Shown piece by piece: positions 1-8,534 of a stretch of DNA of 61,806 bases (position 1 is its first letter; each line of letters starts with the position of its first letter). Made by a program: the position numbers and the translations under genes. The notes under the pieces are model-generated. The model had not been told where the DNA came from and made no database searches. It was given only the letters and a program-made list of their open reading frames with translations. The DNA is from Acidimicrobiaceae bacterium (GTDB taxonomy: Bacteria; Actinomycetota; Acidimicrobiia; Acidimicrobiales; RAAP-2), in NCBI GenBank assembly GCA_003162395.1, contig PMON01000041.1, positions 1,143-62,948 on the forward strand, written 5' to 3'.

Positions 1-1
1 C

Positions 2-520
2 GCCGGCGACGAGCTCGAGCTCGCCTCGCCGCTTGAGTTGCCAGGTGAGCAGCTCGATGAGTTCCACGCCATGGTGGAAGGAGTCACCCGAGCGTTTGGA
101 CCACTTGGAGACCCTGCCGTGAGCGAGGAACGAGCAGACTCACTGGAGTCATCTTCACTTGTTTACAGGTATGCCGGCCCGCCAGAGGTCACCGTGGTCG
201 CTGCTCCGTCAAGCGCTCCAGAGCAGAGGCGGGCAAACACTCGAGATACGTACAAGTACTGGATCGAGCAGATCGCCCCTCTACCCTGCGGCTCAAAGGT
301 GCTCGTGATCACGACCGCGATCTACGTGCCATATCAAGGTTGCGTCGCAATCGAATCACTTGGCGTATCGCATGGCTTAACCGTGGAGACGATCGGCGTC
401 GCAAACGACAGCCCTCTCTTTGGCCTGAGCCCACAACGCTTGAAGTGGTCCAACTACCTCCAGGAGATTCGATCCGCGATTGGCGGCATGCTCGCGTTGT
501 ATCGGTCGCTGAGTCCTTGA
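2..520 (+). CDS. Unrecognised protein, C-terminal part (partial at left edge)
   Basis: The reading frame is open to the left edge, so the start lies outside the window; an internal TTG at 38 is possible but nothing favours it. About 172 residues are visible. The central part (KVLVITTAIYVPYQ, then a VETIG strand) has the strand-helix-strand rhythm of a Rossmann-like fold and loosely recalls YdcF/DUF218 proteins, where a similar strand precedes a helix after a conserved aromatic; this is a weak resemblance. The tail (YLQEIRSAIGGML) is helical. It converges on the SIR2-TPR gene with only 23 bp between the stop codons, so a functional pairing is possible but not shown. No function is assigned. 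Confidence 0.6.
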   Translation, partial: AGDELELASPLELPGEQLDEFHAMVEGVTRAFGPLGDPAVSEERADSLESSSLVYRYAGPPEVTVVAAPSSAPEQRRANTRDTYKYWIEQIAPLPCGSKVLVITTAIYVPYQGCVAIESLGVSHGLTVETIGVANDSPLFGLSPQRLKWSNYLQEIRSAIGGMLALYRSLSP

Positions 521-543
521 CGCCTCGCGCAACCTACGCTCGC

Positions 544-2580
544 TCACCACAGGCAATAGATCGGAAGTGGGTCGGGCATTTCAAGTAGGTCGCCACATCT
601 CCCTGCCGCTTTGCGTAGCCACCCGGGTACGCACTCATCGAGAGAGGCGAGCTGGATGCGAGATAGACGTGGATCCACGAGGCCAGCACGGGACTGAGTG
701 ATGAGCGCGTGCACGGTGAGGTGGCCGAAGTCGCCCGTTGTGGCGAGATCGAGTGCGGTTGCTAGATCCTGCTGAGCAAGCGGAGTTGCAAGATCGCTCT
801 CGAGGCCGAGTCGGGCCTCAGCACGACCGATCAGGGCCGCAGTCCGGACGTACGGTCGGTGCGTGTCGGTCGCCGCTGAGTAGTGAGATATGGCTTGGTC
901 CCACAGCCCATCAACTCGTGCTCTTTCGCCGAGCTCGAACTGCCTCGTCAGCTCAAGTAGTGCGCGTGCCGGTCGACGCGATCGGGCTGGGCCGGGTTCG
1001 AGACCAACATCCCTCGATCCCAGTGCTCGGTGAATTGCGGCAAGAAGTGTTGCGCACTCCTCCCTGCGTCGACCTCCTCCGTCGTCACTCTCAAAGTAGG
1101 TCCCGGCGTTCATCAGCTCAGACTCTGCGAAGTCAAGGCGACCGTCGAGAAGCGCAAGACCAGCGTTGAGATACCGAGACCACCCCATCCACCGAACGCT
1201 CGCTAACCCGTCGTAGCCGCCGTACAACGAGGCAAGCCTCAATCCAGCCGAATCAAATCGGCCCATCCAGGAAAGGGCATAGACACCCTCGAACTCCGCA
1301 TGTGCCTTCTCGTCGACGCGCGATCGACGGATGACCCCGGCGGGGGCTGCCAATCTGGATGCTCGGTCTGCGGCCTCGAGCGCTTTGCCCAAGTCGCCTT
1401 GATAGCGCAGTCCCTTCGCCAGGACGATCCAGGTTGCTGGATCGTCCTGGTCAGATCGCTTAGCTAGGTCGACCGCTCTATCGTGGTCCCCAAGTTCAGA
1501 GCTCATGTACATCAAGTGCGCTCGCCGCAGCCGGTTGGTTGCCTTGCCACGAGTTGCTCTACCAAGTTGCGTGTCAAACCAACGAACGGGCCCGAACTGC
1601 CAGGCACCTGCGTACCACCGCATCTTGCAGTAGCGGAAGAGGGATGATCGGACATGGCGTCCGTGCAAGGCCTCTTCGAGGAAGGCGCTCGTCGCCAGAT
1701 CTCGCTGACTCGCGTGCTCAAGCAGAAGTGCTCTCGCGAATTCGCTCCGACCCGAGGGTGCCGTGGGAACGCGGGGGCTCGGATCCCCTAGTCCCTGGAG
1801 CTGGCGATCTGAAACACTCTGCGCCAGTCCCTCCTTAGTCGCCCACTGAACAAAAGCCTCGCTCGGGTTGGAGGTGACCAAGGGGTTGACGCCCAACGAT
1901 GAGCTGACGAAGCGCGCAAGTCCAGGTAGGAAGGCCCGAGCGACCCTCCATTCTTGGGCATCTGGCGTAAACCATGCGACAGCGTCAGGAGAGGCACTCG
2001 CCAGAGCGGCGTTCAAGGGAGCTCGTAGATCCACGTCTGCACCTCGGTACCCCACCACGATGACCTCCGAGGCGTCACGAAAGTCTGAGATCAAACGGTC
2101 GACCCATGGCCGAGGTAGTGGCCGAATGACTTGAGTCGATTGGAATATGAAGTTGCCGCGCCCGATCGTCCCATGGGGCTTGAGCAGACGTGCGTCAGAT
2201 CGGGGGCTGGCTCCCCAATCGGAGGCAACGAGATCCGGTGACCACGACGCCGTCCGGTGCCCTGGAATGGTCGCGAGATGCTCTTCGATCTTCTCGTCGA
2301 CATTCAGACACCACACCGTATCACCGGCCATGAGCGCTTCGGCCAGAACGGCGTGGACTGCATTGGGTTCTCCTGGTGAGAGCGTGTTTGAGATCCACTC
2401 GTTGATCGGAGCGCCGCTGGTGGAGACACAGTTCATGAAGACTTCTGGCGGGAGTCCTCTCGTCATCGACTCATCAATCTTGAGCCACTTACAAAGAACG
2501 ATTCGCAGGACGTCGAAGGTTGGCAGATTTGCTGGAGCCGCTCGAGATGCTCCAGCGCCGACCAGAAAAACTCTCGGCAT
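544..2580 (-). CDS. SIR2-like NADase/deacylase domain protein with TPR-like C-terminal region
   Basis: A 678-residue protein. Residues 1-250 carry SIR2-family landmarks: glycine-rich GAGAS at 8-12 for NAD binding, an N93/D95 pair in LNVDEK, a KPHG motif at 134-137 whose His136 matches the family's catalytic histidine, and GYRGAD at 177-182. No zinc-binding cysteine set is visible, which points to the SIR2_2-type branch found in bacterial defence proteins (several of which deplete NAD during phage infection) rather than to a protein deacylase. Residues about 280-660 are rich in alternating helices with TPR-like spacing, likely a sensor or scaffold. The ATG at 2580 is preceded by a strong GGAGGAG ribosome site. 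An antiphage role is inferred from domain architecture and from the defence-like neighbourhood. Confidence 0.75.
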   Translation of the reverse strand: MPRVFLVGAGASRAAPANLPTFDVLRIVLCKWLKIDESMTRGLPPEVFMNCVSTSGAPINEWISNTLSPGEPNAVHAVLAEALMAGDTVWCLNVDEKIEEHLATIPGHRTASWSPDLVASDWGASPRSDARLLKPHGTIGRGNFIFQSTQVIRPLPRPWVDRLISDFRDASEVIVVGYRGADVDLRAPLNAALASASPDAVAWFTPDAQEWRVARAFLPGLARFVSSSLGVNPLVTSNPSEAFVQWATKEGLAQSVSDRQLQGLGDPSPRVPTAPSGRSEFARALLLEHASQRDLATSAFLEEALHGRHVRSSLFRYCKMRWYAGAWQFGPVRWFDTQLGRATRGKATNRLRRAHLMYMSSELGDHDRAVDLAKRSDQDDPATWIVLAKGLRYQGDLGKALEAADRASRLAAPAGVIRRSRVDEKAHAEFEGVYALSWMGRFDSAGLRLASLYGGYDGLASVRWMGWSRYLNAGLALLDGRLDFAESELMNAGTYFESDDGGGRRREECATLLAAIHRALGSRDVGLEPGPARSRRPARALLELTRQFELGERARVDGLWDQAISHYSAATDTHRPYVRTAALIGRAEARLGLESDLATPLAQQDLATALDLATTGDFGHLTVHALITQSRAGLVDPRLSRIQLASLDECVPGWLRKAAGRCGDLLEMPDPLPIYCLW

Positions 2581-3025
2581 GATCTCCTCCTATCGCGTCG
2601 TCCTGTTCTTGGCTTCAGGGAATTGCACGGATCGATGACCTACGAGACCGTGTATCAGAGTTCGCCGCCTCCAAGACCTCCTCGCTAGCTTGGGGCACGC
2701 CAGCGTGATTCGGACCACAGAGACTCCAATTTAGGAAAGTGAATCGGGCCATCTTTGCAGTGACGCCTGATGACGTCTGTCCAGTTCAGAGGCTGTATCC
2801 AGTCCGCTCCGTATCCCCCTTTCTGGCCAGAATCCTACATTTGATTCCCAAGTGATTCCCAATTTTGCCCGGACACCGACTAGCCGGCAATCTTCAAGAT
2901 CGGACGTGAGTGGGTGAGCCAGCACGGGCGACGACACATGAGCTCATCCTGTGTCGATCTGCACGGTCGTCAGCCAACCCCGCTCATGTCCGAATCACCC
3001 CGAAAGTGGCGAGCGAGAACCAGAC
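2581..3025. other. Non-coding gap with a short tandem repeat
   Basis: No convincing gene is visible on either strand in these 445 bases. It holds the 5' region of the SIR2-TPR gene (a promoter is expected near 2600-2650 but none is clear) and a tandem repeat of TGATTCCCAA at 2842-2862. Confidence 0.5.
2842..2862. repeat. Tandem direct repeat TGATTCCCAA
   Basis: The decamer TGATTCCCAA at 2842-2851 recurs at 2853-2862, a spacing of 11 bases (about one helical turn). It lies in an otherwise empty gap of the accessory region. It could be an operator or a remnant of a recombination site; nothing else in the sequence decides between these. Confidence 0.4.
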
Positions 3026-3370
3026 TCAGGCCGCACCCGACAGGTCGGAGCCGCAGAATCGGCACATCACGGCTGCTGCTTTAATTGTCTCTGCGCACTT
3101 GGGGCAACTCTTCTCAGGCTCGCGAGGTTCCGGCACACCGACTTCAAAGTAGGCCATGGCCTTCCACTCGTCCCAAGTCACTCCCGTCACATCGAGGCCA
3201 AGTTCCAGCAATCTCTGCTGTCCCAACTGCTTCATACGTTCCATCTTGAAATTCATCATTCCGTCTGCCTGGTAATAACAAGGCACAATGAAGGCCCGGT
3301 GACCAGCGCTTCGATTTTCTCTGACGATCTGCTCCATCCTCGCAAGTTCCTTGTCTCCGCCTCGACCCAT
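3026..3370 (-). CDS. Small protein with C-terminal zinc ribbon
   Basis: A 114-residue protein starting at the ATG at 3370, chosen because a very strong GGAGGGGGG ribosome site sits just upstream; an in-frame ATG at 3397 has no such site. The C-terminus has CPKC followed after ten residues by CRFCG, a two-knuckle zinc ribbon of the kind found at the end of many bacterial proteins (UPF0547-like). The N-terminal 80 residues are hydrophilic, contain an RENRSAGHRAFIVPCYYQ stretch and no membrane segment, and belong to no family I recognise. It lies alone between the SIR2-TPR and protease genes, on the same strand as both. Confidence 0.6.
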   Translation of the reverse strand: MGRGGDKELARMEQIVRENRSAGHRAFIVPCYYQADGMMNFKMERMKQLGQQRLLELGLDVTGVTWDEWKAMAYFEVGVPEPREPEKSCPKCAETIKAAAVMCRFCGSDLSGAA

Positions 3371-3445
3371 ATTTCCCCCCTCCGAATCCGGCCTCATGCA
3401 AGTACGTTAGTTACGATTGGATCCCCGTGACCGCGTTCGCGTAAC

Positions 3446-5554
3446 TCAGCCGTGCGCGGAGGAGGCGCTCCCCGCACCGGGCCGGCTCCACCCGGGCTCG
3501 ATCCGCTCGCGCAAACGATGGACCGCTGCCTCGAGAGTGACGCGACGCGAGTCGCGGACTTCAGCGTGGCCGAGTCCCCGGCGCAGGGTCAGCGCCTCCC
3601 CCTCGTCCGTGCCAATCGTGTTCGAACCCACCCCGTCGGCGACGACGTAGTCGCTGCCACCTGATTCGGTGTCATAGCAGGTGTTCGTCGTCAAGGTTTC
3701 CGTGCTCGACGTGAGCGTCGTCGTGTACGGACCGTATGAGGTCCCTTCCTCGACGCAGTACCACGAGACGGATCCGACTGGGAAGTTGTTGAAGGTGATG
3801 TCCATCCAATCCCCCGAGGGTGCAGGTGTGCCGCCCCATCCGATGGAGATCGATCCGGGCGGAGGGGGCGGCGGAGGTGCCGGCGCGTCCGTGGCGATCG
3901 TGTTCGAACTCACCCCGTCGGACACGACGTAGTCGCTGCCTCCCGGCTCGGTGTCATAGCAGGTGTTCGTCGTCAAGTTCTCCGTGCTCGACTTGAGCGT
4001 CGTCGTGTACGGACCGTATGAGGTCCCTTCCTCGACGCAGTACCACGAGACGGATCCGACTGGGAAGTTGTTGAAGGTGATGTCCATCCAATCCCCCGAG
4101 GGTGCAGGTGTGCCGCCCCATCCGATGGAGATCGATCCGGGCGGAGGGGGCGGCGGCGTGGGGTTCGAGCCGCAGCTGGTGGTGTTCACGATGCACGCGC
4201 CCGGATACTCATTCCACATGACGTACGTCATTGCGGTGTAGAAGATGTTGTCAGAGCACGCCGAGTCGTTGACATGGCACGGCACGGTGTCTGGGCCGAA
4301 GGTCGAGGCGCTGTCGATCCCGGTTACGGTGACCCCGTCGCTGCCCACCTGGACGATCGGCCCACCGCTGTCGCCCTCCTGGTTGGCAATGCCGCCAGGG
4401 GTGTCGCTCACCGCGTAGACGAGGTGGCACTCGGTGCGGTTGCGGCCGAAGAGAGGGACTTTCAGCGTGATGCATCCCGGCGCATCGCTCTCAACCGCGA
4501 TCGGGAAATCGCTCTTCACGGTTGACGGCTCCTCCCCCGAATACGCACCCTCGTTGTAGACCGTCGCACCGAGTGGGTTGTCTCCGAAGCCGAGGACAGG
4601 CGACGAGGTGGGGCTCCCGATCGCTCCGGTCCAGATGCGGTTGGTGACCGGCATGCTGATGAGCTCGGTGTCCGCGCCGCCGTTGCTGGTGTCCTGGGCG
4701 CCCGTCGTGCCCATGAACGGGCCCTCCGGCTGCAGTCCGTCGAACCCGTTGTAGACGGGCCAGCTCGAGTCGAAGCAGTGCGACGCCGTGATCATGTACG
4801 GAGCACCCAGGTAGGTGATGCCCACTCCCGAGGTGCAGCCATTCCCGGGACCGTCCGGGGACATGATGTTGTCGCCGCCGCTCCAGGGTGACGAGTCGGA
4901 GTCTCGACCCCCCTGCGCGTTGACCGACGCTCGGCCTATACCTAGGACGCCTCGTACCGCGGTCGCGGGCCGAGGGATCGCGCTCGTCGTGACGTCCTGA
5001 AGCACCACGTTGTGGCGACCGAACATCCTGTCCAGCACGTTCTCCTTGGAACTGGTGAGATGGAGCACGCCGATGTGCTCGAGCCCGTCCCCTTTGATCC
5101 CGGGGAACCACGAGACCAGTCGGATGCCCCGCCGCGCGAGAGCGGAGTCGTCTCGCGTGACGCGCGCCTGGAGGTTCGCGAGCTTCAGCCCGCTGAGGTG
5201 CGTGCGGGCGAACGAGATCGTTCCCCGCGGCGCGAGACCACGGATCTCCTCCATGGGACCCGACTCGAGCCGGGTCAAGAGGACGACGACGTGTGCGCTT
5301 CGCCCCGTGACCTCAACGTCCCCGAAGATGCCGGGGAAGCGCGACTGCAGCAGAGGCTCAAGGGCGTCGGGGTCGGCCTGCAGCCGCGCCCTGCTGAAGT
5401 GTGGCAGGGCGTCCGAGGCCCGAGACTCTGCCCGTGCCATGGCTCTGCTCTCCGCTGACGCGGTTCCGGGCACCCCCAGCAGCGCGACGGATAGGGCGGC
5501 GCTCGCGAGCGCCACCACCGCGAGCCGCGATCTGGCTTGGAATCCACTCCTCAT
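3446..5554 (-). CDS. Secreted trypsin-like serine protease with duplicated C-terminal domain
   Basis: A 702-residue exported protein. Residues 1-35 form a signal peptide (basic start, hydrophobic core, ASA-type cleavage site). Residues about 38-200 look like a propeptide. The S1-type protease domain follows, with His259 in ITASHC, Asp295 in GADTEL and Ser396 in GDSGGP. The C-terminal part has two near-identical 94-residue units, each opened by a run of prolines and containing SISIGWGGTPAPSG and a cysteine pair, probably a beta-sandwich. The last 50 residues (charged, rich in Arg) do not continue the repeat and may be read-through after a lost stop. The start at 5554 is chosen for the signal peptide and a GGGGGA ribosome site; the open frame extends further upstream but its translation looks non-coding. 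It is divergent from the gene at 5845. Confidence 0.85.
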   Translation of the reverse strand: MRSGFQARSRLAVVALASAALSVALLGVPGTASAESRAMARAESRASDALPHFSRARLQADPDALEPLLQSRFPGIFGDVEVTGRSAHVVVLLTRLESGPMEEIRGLAPRGTISFARTHLSGLKLANLQARVTRDDSALARRGIRLVSWFPGIKGDGLEHIGVLHLTSSKENVLDRMFGRHNVVLQDVTTSAIPRPATAVRGVLGIGRASVNAQGGRDSDSSPWSGGDNIMSPDGPGNGCTSGVGITYLGAPYMITASHCFDSSWPVYNGFDGLQPEGPFMGTTGAQDTSNGGADTELISMPVTNRIWTGAIGSPTSSPVLGFGDNPLGATVYNEGAYSGEEPSTVKSDFPIAVESDAPGCITLKVPLFGRNRTECHLVYAVSDTPGGIANQEGDSGGPIVQVGSDGVTVTGIDSASTFGPDTVPCHVNDSACSDNIFYTAMTYVMWNEYPGACIVNTTSCGSNPTPPPPPPGSISIGWGGTPAPSGDWMDITFNNFPVGSVSWYCVEEGTSYGPYTTTLKSSTENLTTNTCYDTEPGGSDYVVSDGVSSNTIATDAPAPPPPPPPGSISIGWGGTPAPSGDWMDITFNNFPVGSVSWYCVEEGTSYGPYTTTLTSSTETLTTNTCYDTESGGSDYVVADGVGSNTIGTDEGEALTLRRGLGHAEVRDSRRVTLEAAVHRLRERIEPGWSRPGAGSASSAHG
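3609..3874 (-). repeat. Protease domain repeat, copy nearest the C-terminus
   Basis: This segment is nearly identical in DNA to the one at 3891-4156, offset by exactly 282 bp (94 codons). It encodes one proline-led extracellular domain of the secreted protease. The few differences suggest a recent duplication or gene conversion. Confidence 0.85.
3891..4156 (-). repeat. Protease domain repeat, inner copy
   Basis: Partner of the repeat at 3609-3874, in direct orientation and in frame. The stretch from about 3963 to 4156 matches its counterpart almost base for base. Confidence 0.85.
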
Positions 5555-5844
5555 CAATTTCCCCCTTCGTTCTCCCCGCGTACCCGCGGTGCTGTGTAGA
5601 CGACGTGTTCGCGCCTCGACGTGCGGCCCTCCTTGGTCTCGGCCAACTCCCCTTCCCTCGGTGGACCGGCCGCGTCCGTTATCTCCTTCTGGCGTGGATC
5701 CGTTCCCGGATGCTCCGTCACTGGTGGCGCCTCCTCTTCTCCTTGCGGCCAAGCCGAACTCCTCGCCCAAGTGGCCTGCGGTGGAGCTCAGCCTGCGGGG
5801 AAGATGTTGCAGACTTGCAACAGCGAGCTGATCGGGGACGTTCG
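5555..5844. promoter_or_regulatory. Divergent intergenic region, protease/unknown gene
   Basis: This 290-bp stretch separates two divergent start codons and must hold the promoters of both genes unless they are read from further away. I see no clear -35/-10 pair or strong inverted repeat. The translations across it are arginine-rich and look non-coding. Confidence 0.4.
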
Positions 5845-6792
5845 ATGCCTGCCACCGGCCCACCCGCCCACCGTCCCGAACGGGCTGCGGCCATCTACCT
5901 GCGGTACCTACTCCAGGCAGTGGACGCGTACAAGGCGACCTGGCTCATTCGGGCCGTGCAGCGCAAGGACTCTGGCCTTCACCAGGCGGCGATCGCCCGC
6001 GTGATCCGCGACTGGATTGATCGCACGGGAGAGTCGAGCGAGTTCGTGGACGAGCGACAGCTCGCTTCCCGCGTCAGCCGTGCCCTCCGGGGCACGTCGT
6101 TCTCGACGGAGACCCTCCACTGGTTCATCCAGGCGTTCGGGATGCGGCGCGACCACGCGGACACGCTCACGAGAACGCTGATGGGACGATCAGACTGGGG
6201 ATCCGAGGAAATCCCCGCGGTCGTGCTCGGGAATTATGAGTTCGAGCTTGAGCACCGGGCGCCGCTCGCCTACGAAGTCCGGTGCGCGGTCGATCGACAC
6301 GTCCTGGACCACCGCGGGATCCCGACAAGCCATCGAACGCTGCTGCAGCTCAAGTCGCTCCAGGATGGGCTCGCCTACTACCCGTGGGTGATCGACACGA
6401 CCGAGGTGACCGGGGTCGAGGCATACGGAGCCGCCGTAAGCGATCTGATCCCCTTCGGCGAGTCGAACCTGCAACGGATCGACTTCGTGTTCCCGCGCCC
6501 GGTCTCGCGTGACCAGATGGTCTCCTTCGAGTACGAGCTCACCTTCACGTACGGCGAACCGCCGGAGATGATGTTCGTGCGCCAGTGCAGGAGGCCCGTG
6601 CAGAACCTTGACATGGTGGTTCGGTTCGATCGGGGGAGGTTGCCCGTGCAGGTCGAGTGGATCGGGGGAACGCTGGGGAACCCGGAACCCGCCCAAGCGA
6701 TCGAGGTCGAGCTCGACGACGCCAACGCGGTCCACACCCTCCACGAGTACGTCGCCGGGGCCTACGTGGGGTTCCGCTGGAGGTTCACCTGA
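5845..6792 (+). CDS. Unrecognised two-part protein, helical N-terminus and beta-rich C-terminus
   Basis: A 315-residue soluble protein. Start at the ATG at 5845, preceded at short distance by GGGGAC; the frame is open further upstream, but that stretch is antisense to the protease signal peptide. Residues 10-110 are helical and end in a segment (ETLHWFIQAFGM...DHADTL) with the rhythm of an XRE-type helix-turn-helix, though no clear match is claimed. Residues 125-315 are beta-rich with a Y/F-rich core (VSFEYELTFTYGEPPEM). No signal peptide or membrane segment is visible. It is divergent from the secreted protease with 290 bp between start codons, so a regulatory link is plausible but inferred only from position. 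Confidence 0.65.
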   Translation: MPATGPPAHRPERAAAIYLRYLLQAVDAYKATWLIRAVQRKDSGLHQAAIARVIRDWIDRTGESSEFVDERQLASRVSRALRGTSFSTETLHWFIQAFGMRRDHADTLTRTLMGRSDWGSEEIPAVVLGNYEFELEHRAPLAYEVRCAVDRHVLDHRGIPTSHRTLLQLKSLQDGLAYYPWVIDTTEVTGVEAYGAAVSDLIPFGESNLQRIDFVFPRPVSRDQMVSFEYELTFTYGEPPEMMFVRQCRRPVQNLDMVVRFDRGRLPVQVEWIGGTLGNPEPAQAIEVELDDANAVHTLHEYVAGAYVGFRWRFT

Positions 6793-6897
6793 TCCACACG
6801 GAGGCTCCAATCGCCTGGCATCGGTGGGAGGAGTGCCGCGGACCCCCGGTGAGATACTTACAACGTCTCGTCCGAGGGCCGAAGGTCGATCGGCGTT

Positions 6898-7287
6898 GTG
6901 GTTCGCGGCGTGCTCGCTGCGACATTGGTCCTCGGTCTTGGAAGCTGGGTGCTGTTTGCCTCATCTGGTGCAACCTGGCCAAAGGCTCTCCTCGTTGCCG
7001 ATGGTGCCACCGTCTTCCTAGGGCCTTTGCTCCTGCTTCCGTGGTGGGCCGCCCGCCGCGTGAGTGACGGGTCTAGGGCGGAGGTCTTCGCGCGGCGCTC
7101 CATGTCGCCGATCTTCTCCGCCCGTCGCCTGGTGTGGTCGACCATCGTGTGCACCGTGACGCTGGCCGCGGGTTTGGCCGTCAGGATGTCGGACCCTGGG
7201 GACTCTCTTGGCGATGCCGCGATCTTCGTCACAGTGTTGCTGGCACTGATGATCGTTGGTGGCGTCGCGAGTCGGCCGGCGAATTAG
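6898..7287 (+). CDS. Small integral membrane protein, unknown
   Basis: A 129-residue protein starting with GTG at 6898; the ribosome site is weak. Four hydrophobic segments can be seen: about residues 4-22, 30-50, 78-98 and 104-123, separated by a basic loop (RVSDGSRAEVFARRSMSP) that should face the cytoplasm. No family is recognised. It follows the gene at 5845 in the same direction with 105 bp between, so they may share a transcript. The regular alternation of hydrophobic segments argues for a real gene, but the start is uncertain. Confidence 0.5.
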   Translation: MVRGVLAATLVLGLGSWVLFASSGATWPKALLVADGATVFLGPLLLLPWWAARRVSDGSRAEVFARRSMSPIFSARRLVWSTIVCTVTLAAGLAVRMSDPGDSLGDAAIFVTVLLALMIVGGVASRPAN

Positions 7288-7472
7288 CTACGGAACGGGC
7301 GCCTTCCGGTCGGCACAGCCAGGCGAGCCCCATCACACATTCGTACGGGCGCACCATTACCAAGCAGACCGTGCGGCGACTCTCCGTCTAGCTAGCTACG
7401 CAGCCACGACAACCTAGGGCCCGCTGTCGCACGGGCCAATTAGTTGAGCCTTGACAGTGAGCGTGTACCGGT

Positions 7473-8534
7473 TCAATCGAGCCGTTCGAAGCTTGGCTTC
7501 GGCGCCAGCACTCTTGGCTCAGCCTTCCCGAGATGCAGCCACGCTGGCGCCTCCACACCGACCAGCCTTTCCTCGACACTCACCAGCTGCTGTTGTGCTG
7601 CGTCATTTAGCGCATCCTCGATCTCAACCACCGCGGCGTCGGCCGCCCGCTCCAGTTGCCGCTGCACCTTCTCGGCAGTGGCACTAGGGCCGAGCCAGTA
7701 TTTCGCATTCGTGTGCTTGCCGATGGTGTAGATCGCTTCTGCCACGGCGGCGTAAGCATCGTTGAAGAGGCCCATGAATCCGTGGGGATCCGGCAGCCCG
7801 ACTACCCAGAGGCCGGTCCTGGGGTCGTGACTCACGCCGGCAGAATGAGCAGCCGACTGTGGCACGATGCCAATTCGTAGTCCCGCGCCGCCCTCCAGAT
7901 CATCCCACTGACTTTTCACGGTTGCAGCGAAGTAGCGCTCACCGATCTTGTCGGTCAAGAAGAGGTCCGTGCGCCAAATCTTGGTGATCCTCGGGTTCAG
8001 CCCAGCCTCGGCCGACGGCCCAGAGGCAGCAGTGCGGACCCATGGACCGAAGGCGAATGGCCTCCCTCGTCCATCGGGAAGGAGGCGCGCCGACGTACCC
8101 GCTTCATCCACGACGGCATCCAAGAAGCCCAAGTGCTTTGCCCGCTCGTAGCCGAACATCACTGAGTTGGGACTAGGACTCTTTCCCAGTCTCGGGCAGG
8201 CACAAGACAATGCCCTTGCTACAGGCTCACAAACGGTGGGCTCTCCACCCACCAGCGCTTCGTGAACCGTCCACTCGAATCCGTCCCCCCGCATCCCCTT
8301 GTCGCGATCCAAGCGAGACACCCAGGCGAGCTGTTTGAGGCTCACCTGGTCTCTGTCCGACTGAATGACTTCGAGAACGTCCTTCCCGAGTTGGTCAAGG
8401 AGCGCTCGCAGGATTGATCGAGCAACGGCATACAAGGCTCTGCCGTATTCGTCAGGAGGTTCGACCTGCCTGATGAACGAGACCACGGGCTTCGTGGAGG
8501 TATCGCTGCTCTTCCTGCTCTCAGTGTTCATCAA
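7473..8534 (-). CDS. Putative PD-(D/E)XK-like nuclease, defence-associated candidate
   Basis: A 353-residue soluble protein. It has features suggesting a restriction-endonuclease-like fold: a helix with E87 and E92 in GFEWTVHEAL (motif I position), then D190 in WRTDLFL followed 15 residues later by a strand ending T205-V-K207, then GGAGLRIGIVP. This is a D...xVK pattern in which the usual second acidic residue is replaced by Thr, so catalysis is not certain. The C-terminal third is helical (QRQLERAADAAVVEIEDAL). The start at 8534 has a second ATG at 8531. It is convergent with the membrane protein at 6898 and stands apart from other genes. Nuclease identity is an inference from motif spacing, not a family assignment. 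Confidence 0.5.
   Translation of the reverse strand: MMNTESRKSSDTSTKPVVSFIRQVEPPDEYGRALYAVARSILRALLDQLGKDVLEVIQSDRDQVSLKQLAWVSRLDRDKGMRGDGFEWTVHEALVGGEPTVCEPVARALSCACPRLGKSPSPNSVMFGYERAKHLGFLDAVVDEAGTSARLLPDGRGRPFAFGPWVRTAASGPSAEAGLNPRITKIWRTDLFLTDKIGERYFAATVKSQWDDLEGGAGLRIGIVPQSAAHSAGVSHDPRTGLWVVGLPDPHGFMGLFNDAYAAVAEAIYTIGKHTNAKYWLGPSATAEKVQRQLERAADAAVVEIEDALNDAAQQQLVSVEERLVGVEAPAWLHLGKAEPRVLAPKPSFERLD

Noticed and set aside
5555-5863. N-terminal extension of the protease
   Set aside because: The extension is Arg/Gly-rich and would place the signal peptide about 100 residues inside the protein.
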